Source: Acephala macrosclerotiorum (Eukaryota > Ascomycota > Leotiomycetes > Helotiales > Mollisiaceae). From it: a DNA stretch of 64,000 nucleotides. Both the position numbers and the translations under genes were made by a program. The DNA lies in NCBI GenBank assembly GCA_014904845.1, contig MU119294.1, positions 62,001 through 126,000 on the forward strand, in the 5' to 3' direction. Within the stretch, counting starts at the first letter, position 1; each line of letters starts with the position of its first letter. Under the pieces are notes generated by a model. That model was not told where the DNA came from, did not search any database, and saw only the letters and a list, made by a program, of their open reading frames with translations. This document shows, piece after piece, positions 24,818-36,220 of this stretch.

Positions 24818-26951
24818 CAGGCAAACCTCTATATAGCGATCCTTAAAATAACGATATCCTGGCATTTAACGATACAATGGCCGGAACGGAGGGTTTTTTG
24901 CTCTAATCTAACGATTTCCCCCCACATAACGAATATCGTTAATTTTCGAAGTACCGAACTTGTTTTTCTTTATACAAATCGTTAGCAAAAGTGCAAGTTC
25001 GATACTTTTTCTAGTAACACGAAATATTCGATATTGCAAGCGAGTAAAATAAAGAGAAAAATGAAATATTAGTAATTTAAATTATCGATTTTACTATCTC
25101 TCAAACTTTATCTACGCTTAATTCTATATCGAATACAATTTCGAATAGTACTTTTGAATTTTCGAAAACTATTAAACGACGTCGTACGATAATCGATATC
25201 GATCGAAAGAATATACGTCGATATAAATAAAAGAATTTTTTTACGAAGTATATTGAAATTACTGTATAATTCTCAAACAAATTTAATTATAAAATTGTTC
25301 AATTTATAGTCACAAATAGTTTTAATATCAAATACGATCGCTTTAATTATAATAATCGAAAAAACAAATACTTTACTCAAATAAAAACTATTTCTATCGA
25401 TTATCTTTTTTATGATATTACTTTATTCGAATAATAGTAAATTATACAAAAAAAAAAAACTACAATTACTAAAAAAATTTTAAAAGTAAAAGTATACGAT
25501 ATTTGACTTTTTTTTCTTCAATATCGCGATCTTTCAAAGTCAAAATAGTTCAATGGATAGTTCAATAGATTCAATAATAAGCACAATATTAGAGAGTTTA
25601 TTATTTATAGTAAGATTGTTTTTACAAAAATTAATACTTTTGAAAACATTCAACTTATAGTAGAATATAAAATTGTCTACAAAAATTATTTATTTTAAGA
25701 CGTTTTAAATATAAATAAAACGATACTCTTTTAAAAACTCTCTTTAAATAAAACTTTTACTACAAAAAGTAAAAATAGTTTTAAGTAAAAAAAAGACAAA
25801 ATTACTTTTGCGCTTATTATCAACGTCAACGACTCAAAAAAATTCGATTTTTAAATCATTAATAAAATAAAAAATTTCCGTTGTTTCAAAAAAATTAATC
25901 GACATCTTTTAAAAGTCTATTATCGATACAATAAAACGAAATGAATAATTAGTTTTGTGTACAAAAATTACTTTGAATAATTTAATAATAAAATGAAAAT
26001 CGAAAACAAAAAAGTTTTTTTATTTATAAATAATTTCTTTAAATATAAACTTATAATCAAATTTTGCAGTAAATTTAATACATTAAATAATATCAAAATA
26101 TTATTTTTATTTAAGAATACTATTTCTCACTAGCAATCTTACGATCAAGAGATTATTAACAGTTTCAAATTACATTACTACAAGCAGTAAATAGTTTTTA
26201 TAATTAAGTATTATAAAAAAAAACAAAGATTTTTTCAAATTGGTAATATTACTTTATATTATCAATTAAACAATTTACGCTTAGAATAATTATATCAAGT
26301 AACAAACTATTTTCAATTGCTAGTGAAAATCTATTTTTATAGTTTCAATAGTTAGTGAATTTGATAAGTATACTGATTTAAATAATGTGCTTATTATCAT
26401 AGAAGAAGATAAAGTTGCTAGATTTCATTTGATATAAAGTATTTAGTCTATTCTACAGATTGCTAATTCTTTTTCTATTTCTCAATTTTTAACTCCAAAA
26501 GATGAGATTATTGCAAAGGATTCAAAGATTATTCTTACTAATATTGTAACTAGACATGAGTTTATTAATGAAATGAATAGCTCTGAAAATGAGAAAGAGG
26601 AGAAAATACTAATTGTTTTTTACAAAGAGACTCTATTTACTTTAAAGCAATTCTCGTTGTATGAAAAGCAGCAAAAGAATAGTCTAATTGAAGTAGTGCG
26701 TAAGATTGATAGTATCAAGAGTACTTTATAGTCTCGAAGGACTCAAATAGCAAAGTAGAAGCAATTGAATCAAATAAGCTTCATTTTTAGGCAAGTAAGC
26801 AGCTCTAGAACTAGTAGAACAGAGCTCTAGAGCAATTAAAAAAATATATATCTTTATTCATTTCCACGTGATTTTCCTCTATACAACGATTCCTGACTAA
26901 ATCGTTAATAATCTGGTCCCCCGAGTATATCGCTATATAGAGGTTTGCCTG
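24818..26951 (+). mobile_element. Decayed pogo/Fot1-like (Tc1-mariner) DNA transposon
   Basis: Perfect 23-bp terminal inverted repeats bound the element: it begins CAGGCAAACC and the first repeat ends ATAGCGAT; the reverse complement closes at 26951. A TA dinucleotide flanks each side (24816-24817 and 26952-26953), the target duplication of the Tc1-mariner superfamily. The length of 2134 bp fits a single-transposase pogo/Fot1 element. Subterminal TAACGAT-type copies repeat within about 130 bp of the left end and again near the right end, probable transposase-binding sites. The body is extremely AT-rich with stops in all frames. From about 25.0 to 26.3 kb CpA/TpG is scarce while CpG persists, a RIP pattern. 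The 3' part (26450-26800) is less altered and reads on the plus strand as a Lys/Glu/Gln-rich tail, so the transposase probably ran left to right. Non-functional. Confidence 0.85.
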
Positions 26952-26953
26952 TA

Positions 26954-27823
26954 GCTCCTTGAATTTGGATGGATAACTTGACTAGTTAAGAAGAGAACGG
27001 GTAAGGCGGATTGGAGGAAGAGTAGATGGGGAACAGAAGATTGAAGGAAAGTGAATCAATAGTGGGCCTGAGTGTGTGGTAGTGCGGGGTAAAGAACCTC
27101 TCGAGCTCTTCTCTCCTGTAGGTTTTCTCTAACCAACTCCGCGCATAGTTCATGGCGACGATGAAGGCTGTTCAAGGCACTTCCTTAAGGGAGTCTGATT
27201 TCGCTGAATGATCAATTTACGGCTTACTTATGTTTGCACTTTGGTCTTCGAAATGAAATTGTTGGTATCACTCAGGGATACCTATTACTAGTAACAAGCC
27301 AGAAATGAAATAAGCAGATTATTTGAATAATTCGTTAATTAGTTTTAAGTTGTAATTTCGAAAACGCACGAAAGTTGAAGGATATAACCTTAACTCTAGC
27401 GCAAGCAGCGCTAGTCCTAATCCGGCCTAGCACCACACGTGACTGCTACCCATATGGGCAGTTTTTTTTTAATAATAAGAATTTAATTAATTTAATCAAA
27501 ATTAATAAAAAAACGTTTTTATTTTATTTTTTTATTTATATTTTAAAATTATTTTAATTATTAATTTATTAAATTTTTTATGATTTTTTATATTTATATA
27601 ATTAATAAAAATTTTAATTTTAATCATTTTATTATTTATTTTTATATTAAAATTAACGTTGCGTACGCGCCGATAGGTCTCTGCGGATAATAGATAATCC
27701 GCTAACAAAGCTGCCGCAACCCCGCACCAGAGAAGCATCATTTCTCAACTGACTCATAAAGGCCCCAGCGACTATCCTTTCACACCAGTTTGAAGCACAA
27801 GGCGTCTTGACACTATCAGCAAG
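26954..27823. other. Intergenic with hairpin and AT-rich relic
   Basis: No gene supported. At 27397-27415 a 7-bp stem (CTAGCGC / GCGCTAG) with a 5-nt loop forms a perfect hairpin. The stretch 27463-27657 is almost pure A/T without coding potential, sharply bounded by ordinary sequence, and probably a heavily mutated repeat fragment. The remainder is the promoter side of the pseudogene that starts at 27824. Confidence 0.55.
27397..27415. repeat. Perfect hairpin, 7-bp stem
   Basis: CTAGCGC and GCGCTAG separated by AAGCA. It stands about 50 bp before the AT-rich block and may mark the edge of a decayed element. No poly-T run follows directly, so I do not call it a terminator. Confidence 0.4.
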
Positions 27824-30209
27824 ATGAAAATATCTAGTACGTGCCTTGTGCTGTTGACGGCCGGGATTTATGGGGTAGCTGCGAGAGGTACTCCCTTCCC
27901 GATAACTCCATCATCTTTGACACCAACATTAGTACTGCAGAAGCGCTCCATACTGCCATCGTTAATTCTAATGGGGAGGGCCGTACCTTGACCCCCCAAA
28001 ATAATTACAATGGCTGGGTCAACCCTGAAGATTTGGCTCCTATGCCACAGTGCATCGCTCAGCAGAATCAATCCACCTGGCTGAGTACCATGACGAAATG
28101 TACCAGCAAACGATGCACCTCGCACTTTGGAGTTATCTGCACCCACCACCAATGGCTGACTCAGCTCAGCTGTCTCAGTATTGAATTTTCCTCTGATGTT
28201 ATCCGAGGTTATCTCCCATACTGTGGTAGATCAGTACTCGCAAAAGCGCAGTTGTATCTATGGATTCGTAAGATCACCGGTCGAACGTGGCTTGTTGATG
28301 TCGGCGACGCGAACGGGCTGCAAAATCTCTCCCCGGCCTCCCTAGCTGAAGGCTACGCGGCCTTTGACGTGACTTACAATGCACCAACATGCCTAACCGG
28401 CTCGGCTTCTGCTCTATCTATGGAACGATTTCAACATGTAATGGCCTCCTGTAGTTTCACAAGCACTACCTAATATACCGGAAATGCCGCTCGTCCTTGG
28501 GAATATAGTGAATTCCTACGGTCCATGATCGCTCTGGATTTTGAAACTGTTGGTTACAATCTCACCCGGCGTAGCATCGGATATGGCGAGTATTTTGATA
28601 AAGAATGCTTCTGCAGCGCCTTCACTATAGATCCGAAAAAGGAACCCTGTTCAGGGCCAGGGCTAGGGCAGATAGACTTGACGAAGGAGCGGCTATGGAT
28701 TAATGCTACCTGTGGGTCGACGTCCTTACCCGATAAGTGGACGGACATACTCAAAACTACGGAATTCGCGTTCATTTCCATCGAAGACTGGCACTGGCCC
28801 ATGTGTGTCGCGGATATGCCGAAGCAGGTGATCGAGCTTACTGATCAGTGTGCAACCGATGCTTGTGGGCTCGACTCAAGTGGCTACTGCAAAGTCAAGC
28901 GCGCAGTTGACAGGGCTTGCTTCTGCCGCGACATCAATTACGATTCCTGCGGAGGTGCGTGCCAGATATTCGAGACCAGAATAGACTATATAAAGTGGCT
29001 CCACGATCTTTGTGGCAATGTGCAGGACTGGCACGGTCTGCCAGATAATTGGCGTCAATTAGCCGCCCCTACCCCTCTCGACATGATTCCATGGCGATGG
29101 ACTATCAAACTGTCCAACGATTCAAACATTGCCTATATCACTCGTTTGGGATCTATCAGGGCAGCGGAAACATGTGCCTCGAATGAGTGGAAGCTCGGAA
29201 GCTTTGCTCTAGTCAATATAGCTACTTTCCTTGCCGCATTTCTCAGCCAGAGAACAAGCATACATCGAATCGCACGCGGCTTTCTATGGCACCCGCACCC
29301 GTGGTGTTGGGTTTTCAAGGGGGCTTTGATCGCCGCTCTTCAACTCCTTGCAAACTGGTTCAATATGTTTCTTGTCCAGAAAACCCCTGGTTATGAGGAC
29401 GTTCCCGTTATTCAATTGATGCTCCTCTGGTGCTCAATGCCTCGGCTTGCTTGGCTAACGATTTTGCTGATTGGTGTTCAACCCTTCGAAGCGATGAATT
29501 TCCCCGCGGCCGCGTCTTCTTTATTTGCGGAAATGATCCTCCAGTTTTTATCATCATATTACATGATTATGACCGTCAATTATGGTCGAGAACACAACTT
29601 CTACCTTGGAAGTCTGGAAGGAGCGGAGAGAGGGAGACTGGCAGAAATCATGTATGCTGGAGCACTCATGTGGCTTATTATTATTAGCACGGCGCCCGTC
29701 CAGTTAATGTGGGCTACACGTAGGATGAATGGGTTGACTGGATCTGGTAGCCTCGATTTACTAAAGTGGCAGAGAGGCAAGCAGACAACATCGAACATTG
29801 CGGAGCTGATGGCCCAGTTGGATGAACGTTGCACAAGGTTAAGGGAGATGTTGGCATATTATTGGATGGACAAGAGTAGGGGCTCAGAAGAAACACCGTT
29901 GACGAGTAGCGAGGGAGGAGATTACATGGTGTATGGCACTTTCTCTATTGAAGGCCAAAATAACCGGGTTTTTTAGAAAGCATCTGTGGAACCGTATGCG
30001 GCCGCGGTCATAAGCATGTTCCTTCTTTGGATTGCGCAGTGGCTCTTTTGGGTGGATTTATTGGTCTTAGTTCGGAAGAGTACGTATTCATGCACATACT
30101 TGGTCCATATTAGCTAACCGGACCTAGGTTCTGTCCCCCTAAGCTTGGGGTTCTCACGGCTGTCTGGATTGCTTTTTCATTAGCAGGCGCCACTATTGGA
30201 GCTACTTGA
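27824..30209 (+). pseudogene. Secreted/multi-pass membrane protein, disrupted by nonsense and frameshift
   Basis: The ATG at 27824 opens a signal peptide (MKISSTCLVLLTAGIYGVAA). A 53-nt intron at 27888-27940 (GTACTC...CTGCAG) joins it to the long downstream frame. A Cys-rich ectodomain of about 360 residues is followed by several hydrophobic segments from about 29200 (VNIATFLAAFL, WVFKGALIAALQLLANW, LMLLWCSMPRLAWLTILLIG, AGALMWLIIISTAPVQLMW). The same frame continues past TAA at 28471-28473 into coding-like sequence (PWEYSEFLRSM...) and past TAG at 29974-29976 into another membrane segment. A frameshift near 30050 and a 48-nt intron (30080-30127) precede the terminal stop at 30207-30209. Both stops fit C-to-T changes of CAA and CAG. 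I know this as a recurring uncharacterised fungal family; no function is known to me. Confidence 0.75.
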
Positions 30210-30229
30210 TAAAAGTATATCCTTAGCTG

Positions 30230-30664
30230 TTGCAGCAACAAGACCATCTCACCAACATCAGCTCCCTTTTCAGCTCATCTGGCTACTCTAGGGCTTACCC
30301 CGATGTAGCTATCAATGCTGCAAATTATGTTATAGCAGTTGATAAACTCCTGTATCTTGTGCATGGAACTTCTTGCTTGGGGCCAGTTTTGGCTTCCATC
30401 ATCACAAAAATCAACGATGCAAGGTTGAACGCAGGGAAGAGCTTAGTTGGGTCCCTGAACCCGGTAATTTATGAGGATGAGTGGGCGTTCAATGATGTGG
30501 TGGATGGTTTCAATTATGGGTGTGGTGGCGAGGCATTTGTTGCTGCAGAAGGTTGGGATTCTATTACAGGGCTTGGGACACCTGACTTTGGAAGACTCTT
30601 TCTAATATGCCGAGAATGGTTTTGGACATGGTACCTCTTCTTCGGATTTCCTTTCATCTTTTAG
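30230..30664 (+). pseudogene. C-terminal fragment of a sedolisin (S53) peptidase
   Basis: The frame has the sedolisin signature order: GYSRAYPDVAINAANYVI, then the serine-nucleophile block HGTSCLGPV (family consensus GTSxxxP), then the calcium-site region ending GWDSITGLGTPDFGRL. Secreted tripeptidyl-peptidases of this family cleave peptides at acidic pH. Only about the last 120 residues of a roughly 600-residue enzyme remain. The propeptide and the Glu/Asp part of the catalytic triad are missing, there is no ATG at the left edge, and the frame runs past the natural end into unrelated sequence. It lies about 20 bp after the membrane-protein pseudogene, so two unrelated relics are directly joined. 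Confidence 0.8.
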
Positions 30665-31344
30665 TAGAGCAGCAATCTCTGCCCGTTCTTCTAACCAAAA
30701 CTTAATTTTGTTCTCAGCACCATCAATCTTGTACGAGCGAGTGGCCAATACTGAGAGATCGGAGATAAGGGGTGTTTGGGATGAGTGGGTCTTGCAACAT
30801 TGTTTTTGTCTGGAAGTTGGGCGCTATGTTTGGGATGAAAAGTCAGTAGTCAACATGGTCCAAGGACTTGTCTTCGATGGTCCCTTTGACCTCGACGGTC
30901 TGATTATCTCCGGCTGTTTGTGTGCCCTCGGCTATCTGTGCGCCCTCTACTACTCCTCTTGTCCCCTTCCAATTCCAATATCATCGTTTTGTTTTGTGGC
31001 GTTTACCATGCATTTGACACCCTTGATCCTCTTCGCCTAGAACGCCACTTCCCTCGACCGTATGTGCTCCCACGTGGGACTGGCCGTATACAAACCACTA
31101 CTGCAGTACTAATCTATACCCTTATTATTTAACAACTTTACATATCCAGTAACAAAGGTTGTTAAGGATCATAGCCATTACGCACGATGCAATGCTCGAC
31201 TGTTAATTATTTTCTTAATCGCATTTGTTACTATTCTGCCTTTTCAGGTAATAAGAGTCCTTTTCAAAGACGAACTACATGATTACCTATACTTTAGAGA
31301 AGATGCCTTCATCTCTACTCTAACTCGTGCGTCCGACTTCGACA
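30665..31344. other. Intergenic, no supported gene
   Basis: A 110-codon frame at 30708-31040 has no recognisable domain and a non-protein-like tail; it may be relic sequence from the same degraded block. Nothing else is seen. Confidence 0.45.
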
Positions 31345-32911
31345 TCAGGTTCTCGGAATCAGTCTCATCCATATGCCGTACCATTTAACCACAAAGAAGC
31401 AATCTTCTCTGAAACTGCTACCAAATTCTTTTGCCTCTTTGTCTTCGAGTATTTCAATCTCAAAATGCTGAAAGATCGTCGCGACCGTTTTGCTCAAAGC
31501 CAACCATGCAAGATAACGGCCGGGGCAACTTCTTGATGGTCCACCGAACGACAAACTCATCGCCTCCATTGCGTGTCTGTGGCTCTCGCTGGCCTCGACG
31601 TATCGTTCTGGCCGAAAGGCCTCAGCGTCCTCACCAAATAACTCCTTATTCCTGTGTACTATCCAAGGATTCATCCCAACGACGTCACCTGGGGATGCAT
31701 GATAGCCCCCAATATCGGCCCCTTCACTTGGTACTGTACGTGGTAGGCTGATTCCAATGACCGGGGTTAATCGCATGGCTTCAGTGATGCAGGCCTGGAA
31801 ATAAGGCAGTGATACCGCCTGGTCGTACGTTGGGACATTATCTGCTTCACCGTCCCTCCGTGCTCTGTCAAGCTCAGCATGGAGTTTGGCCTGACATCCT
31901 GGCGTCTTGCTGACCCAGAAGATGCAAGAACTCAGTGTCATGCCCAAGGTATCGAAGCCAGCACCGATAATGTGCAGCGTTATGGTAGCAGCCCATTGTG
32001 GTTTGAATTCCGGCCTCGTAGCCGCAAAACGATTGATGTCGCCGGCTAGGTCAACATGGTCTAGTGTTTTCTCCGGATCCTCGTTGGCTCTAGCCATAAT
32101 TTGCGTAATGTAGTACTACGGACATAAGCAATATTTTCAAAATAACAAGGCAACTTGCTTACTTTGATGATCGCTAGTTTCCCAATATTAGCGACGAACA
32201 TGGGACTAACACCCATCTTCCCAATCCACTCATTAGTCCACACATACCAGCGCCAAAATAGGGAATGAGGCCAGCCCAATGAACTTGCTGCCAAAAATCA
32301 TCAACATCCTCTGCATTCCTCTCATCATCCCCCGTTTGAACATAGTTCAGTGATTCTGAAAACGTGATCTCCGTCAGAAGATCAATCGCCAAAATATTCA
32401 TCCATTTCACCAAATCAAGAGGCTGCCCCTTTAACCCCTTCATCTTCTCAATGAATCTCAAAATTGGGTTATCCAGCAGGTTCTCTCTGTTTTTCACCGC
32501 ATGCGTAGTAAATAGCGGCCCAATCAACCTTCGTTGGTGCTTATATTTCTCAATATCCCTCTCCCCCAACAAATTCATCGCATCTTCGTCTTTGGGCTCG
32601 ACAGTCTCGTACCAGTCTGCCTTTAAGAAGCGTGAATTAGCGCCGTAGATGGTTTTTACGAAGTTCAGATCCGAAATGCAGAGCTCGTTTGGGGAAATGC
32701 GGATGATTTTGCCGTATTTTGCATGCAAGGCCATCTCAATACGGTGGCGCTGGAGGGTGCGGGATTGATAAACCAGCCAGAGACGTGTTATACTGGCGAG
32801 GAAAGGACCGGGGACGGCGGCGAGGGGGTGATAGAAACGTTGATAGATGATGTAGGTGACGAGAGCCACCGCTGCAGTGGTGCACAAGCTAATGATAGAG
32901 AGATAGGCCAT
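31345..32911 (-). CDS. Cytochrome P450 monooxygenase, reading frame apparently broken
   Basis: A heme-thiolate monooxygenase anchored in the ER by an N-terminal segment (LSIISLCTTAAVALVTYIIY). ATG at 32911. A 47-nt intron lies at 32116-32162 (GTAAGC...CGTAG). Motifs in order: I-helix AGFDTLGMT, ExxR as EAMR, PERF-like FRPERY, heme loop FGGPSRSCPGR with the cysteine ligand. Size (about 500 residues) is normal. Near 32245-32250 the frame of GLIPYFG ends, and the continuing P450 sequence (WTNEWIGKMGVSP) is in another frame. No GT-AG intron of normal quality bridges this without removing conserved sequence, so a one-base indel is likeliest; a 56-nt intron with a weak GTTCAT donor is the alternative. 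It resembles pisatin-demethylase/benzoate-hydroxylase-type P450s; the substrate is unknown. A 10-bp tandem repeat lies about 100 bp upstream. Confidence 0.8.
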
Positions 32912-33008
32912 TGTGAACCAGCTTGAATCAGTCTTTTTTTTTCTGAGCAGGCGGCATTATATATGAATTGGAATGTTTTTAACAAAAAAACAGCGAACGC
33001 AGCATAGG

Positions 33009-33068
33009 ACTACGAAGTACTACGAAGCACTACGAAGCACTACGAAGCACTACGAAGCACTACGAAGT
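33009..33068. repeat. Six-copy 10-bp tandem repeat upstream of the P450
   Basis: Six head-to-tail copies of ACTACGAAGC; the first and last copies end in T. It begins 98 bp upstream of the P450 ATG (minus strand), inside its probable promoter or 5' leader. Such arrays change copy number easily. A regulatory effect is only a possibility. Confidence 0.85.
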
Positions 33069-33545
33069 ACTCGCTGCATTGGGTTAGTTCGAATTTTGCA
33101 GATCACTATGCACCAACAACTCCATATCATTTGCCCAGGATACGTATCTAGCATCGGCATTCAACTAGTTTGCAGCGCTGGGGCCGAACCGATGGTGTTG
33201 CATATCAGCAGATACGGGCTCAATACCCTCGGAGATTCCATGTGAGCGAAGTGTTGCAAAGTCTAAACGCGCTGTTTTCCATGGCTGGCTCCTTTATTTT
33301 GCTTGGTTATTGGGTATTCGTTTTCATGCTGTAACACTTTCACTTGGAAGCAAGGTGCTCGATGATTTGTTCTAACTTGCTGCCCGAAGCTGACCGACGA
33401 GTTTGCGCGAGCTTGCGGTCGGTAGCCGTTTGACGAGTGCACAGCATGAACACCTGATAGTTCGTCGTGGCTCAAAGCATTCAAAAGATCCGAGTCGGAT
33501 GCATTATCTCATTTTTCCTATTTTCTTGCTGTGAATCGATTGAAA

Positions 33546-35213
33546 ATGCCCTTTACGGAGCCCAAACCAGCGCATCCCTATCCCGATTACATCCATCAAC
33601 TGGATGGAACCAGAAATGAATATCTTTATCAATTCTTTAAATTGCAGACACCAAACGCAGAGAGCTCCGATCAGGCAGACGAAACCTCTGTCCAAGAGCT
33701 CCAAATCATCGATGTTTCTCAGAGTGAATTCGCTTTCCGTACCTTTAAGCCTCAGCTATCTGGATTAGTTGACACCGAGTTCGTCCAAGCTTTGGAAAAC
33801 CCTACACCGGGATCATCTGTTCGCTTTTTGGTCTATCATCACCAATCCGTTCTACGCATGAATCGAAGCTATCTCAATACGATGAGCACCAAAGTCGGCC
33901 TGAGCCCCAGCTTTCTCGAGGCTCACATTGCACTATGGGCCTCAAGAAACCCCAAAGACACTCCAACTATCATACCGATAACGTTACCCACCAATCGGAA
34001 ATATCTTCAAATCATATACAACTCTTTCTGCCACTTCACAGCCGCCTTTCTCGAGATTGAAGGCCTCAAGACAGGTACGTGGCACCTCCCTAATTCGTGA
34101 GACCCACGTATCTAAACAACCTCCAGTTGTTATACTAGTCTGCTACAATGAAGAGAATGTAGAGTGCGACGAAGATCCTCCCAAGGTAATCTCGGAGTCT
34201 TCTTTACAAAAACTGAGCCCAGAAGAAATCAGCCGCATTGAGCAAAATCCAATAGACTTCCTCCTTAGCCCAATAGAAGCTTCTCAGCAGCAACTGGGAA
34301 CCTTGAGTTACCAGTACAGCTTCGAATACGAAGTGGATAATTACAGTGCCGCAAGTACACTCAACACGCGCCAGCATCTCCGACTTGAATATCGGTCATT
34401 ATCTGCAACATTGGAGAATCTGAAACGGTTCTGGAAGAATGAGAGAATTGATTTTGGCAAACTGTCAAGGAGGTGGCAAGACGTGATTGCCAATTACGTG
34501 CAGTTGATCGAAGAGTATAATAGCATTGATATCGAGCTCCGGAACCATCTGCAGATAACTCAGAATATGGACGCCATCACAGAGACTCGGAGAGGACTGA
34601 AGCAGAATGAAACACTCAAACAGTGGGGCTCTTTTTCTAAATCCAGCGGCTGGTGCTGACTTGACGCAGGCTCACAATTGTGGCATTCATCTTCATACCT
34701 CTCAACTTCTCCTGCTCCTTCTTCAGCATGAACGTCAAACAGCTCAATGAGAGTACCATGGACATTCGGTACTTCTTCCTTGGCTCATTTATCGCCAGGA
34801 TAATCGCCTGGGCGCTCTCAGCCGCTATCTCTGCCTTAATCAAAGCTCTGACTACTGCGAGGGAAGATATCGCTCTCAACGGACCTATAAAAGTGCTTCC
34901 AGAATATGAGCCACAGGAATATGTTGGCGACAAGCTTACTCCAGACACTGTTTCACTCTCATTAGTTGTGCGTGAGTGGGTCTTGTTTCATTCCAAGGGA
35001 GCAATGGCTTGTGCAAGGTATTGGGAACAGATCAGGGTCGAGTTGGCTACGGAAAAAGGTTCTTATGATCCTCTTGGGATTGCCTCTGAAGTGTCACTAC
35101 GCGAAATCTTGGCGAGGATCTTTCACCATGCTCGCTTGAGGCTTCGGGCACTGGTTTGCAGAAAATCCGATGCATCGGGGACGGAGTTGACAGGGAGCGA
35201 GACAGCAGCATGA
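33546..35213 (+). CDS. CorA-like membrane protein
   Basis: Three exons, 33546-34074, 34127-34622 and 34670-35213 (introns of 52 and 47 nt), give one frame of 522 residues from the first ATG. The N-terminal two thirds form a soluble domain with a long helical part (TLENLKRFWKNERIDFG...YVQLIEEYNSIDIELRNHLQ), as in the funnel of CorA transporters. Near residue 342 the CorA signature region appears: LTIVAFIFIPLNFSCSF with SMN in place of the canonical GMN, then a second membrane segment at IRYFFLGSFIARIIAW. An acidic/polar tail follows. CorA proteins move Mg2+; fungal relatives with altered GMN are numerous and mostly uncharacterised, so transport is not assured. The second intron has a weak GTGGGG donor but a good branch and acceptor. 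A complete gene next to degraded neighbours. Confidence 0.8.
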
Positions 35214-35992
35214 AGCAAGATCTTCACTGAGAGAAAAAGGACGAATGCGTTTCAGATAGATGTCACTATGGCTGAAAAGATGGTCTAAATGAATGTTGAT
35301 TTTTTTTTGGTCCTGTTTTTATCTTGCTGTCGATTTTGTCTTTGGTCCAAAAATGAAACTCTGTCAATTGATATCTCGTAATTTGGTGGTATTGATGGCT
35401 AATGCACTGGAACTTCGTATCATGTTGGCGTAAAGCCACACTCTTGATTATTCATCGGATTACATAGGTGGTCTGGCCTGTTCGAAATGTGGCGGTGAGA
35501 GCACTTTATTAAGGGAGCATTCCTACGTAGCTAGAAGGGCAGATTAGACATTAATAACACTCTCTTCTGCCCTTCCAATTCCTGTTAGTCTTTATTACTC
35601 GCTTATTTTGAAGCTTTTTTGAGCTTATTAAATTCGAATAATATCCCGCAAAAATATTAAAAAAAATTCTATATAATATAATATATTTTATATTAATATT
35701 AAATTTTTAATATATTTTTTAAATAAAGTTATTAGTTTTACGTAATTAAATAAAATTATTTTAATATTTATAAGAAAAATTATTTTTATAGAGTTTTATT
35801 TTTATTAAATAAATTTTTATTAAATTAAATTAATATATAAAAAATATAATTAAATCGAAAATTTTAATTAAAAAAAATTATTTAACATTCCCAAAGATCG
35901 TAGCCAAGATTCTTAAAACGAGCTTCTAAAATAGCTTTCGAAAGCTCGAATATTCATAGAATTTAACATTACAAAACAACCTTGTCATATAT
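35214..35992. other. Intergenic with short inverted repeat and AT-rich relic
   Basis: No gene. A 10-bp inverted repeat (GAAGGGCAGA / TCTGCCCTTC) with a loop of about 24 nt lies at about 35532-35577. From about 35640 to 35885 the sequence is nearly all A/T with stops in every frame, similar in texture to 27463-27657 and probably another mutated repeat fragment. It abuts the solo LTR at 35993. Confidence 0.6.
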
Positions 35993-36220
35993 TGTCGGGA
36001 ATGCCGTGTTTGGAGATGCCGGATCACGTGTCAAGTGCGCTGGCGCACTTGATGAGACGATATATGTCTCGTATGAAGCATCGTATGAGACAGTTGTTTC
36101 CTTATCTTGTACGATCCTTCCTTAGATAGAAATACAAACACAATATACAATCGAACCAGCTATCAAGAGCTAGTTTGCTTGTGTGCGTCCACACGTGAAT
36201 CATTCGCTGTGATTCCAATA
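35993..36220. mobile_element. Probable solo LTR of a retrotransposon
   Basis: A 228-bp segment starts TGTCGGGAAT and ends GATTCCAATA; the ends are imperfect inverted repeats if the final bases decayed by G-to-A and C-to-T from ATTCCGACA. It is flanked on both sides by TATAT (35988-35992 and 36221-36225), a 5-bp target duplication as left by Copia or Gypsy integrases. No internal gag-pol sequence or second LTR is found nearby, so recombination to a solo LTR is the simplest reading. The superfamily cannot be decided. Confidence 0.6.

Noticed and set aside
24119..24865. 248-codon minus-strand frame
   Set aside because: Its ATG lies inside the transposon terminal repeat, the composition is not protein-like, and no domain or splice structure supports it.
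30708..31040. 110-codon frame between the sedolisin fragment and the P450
   Set aside because: No domain, no family resemblance, tail reads as non-coding.
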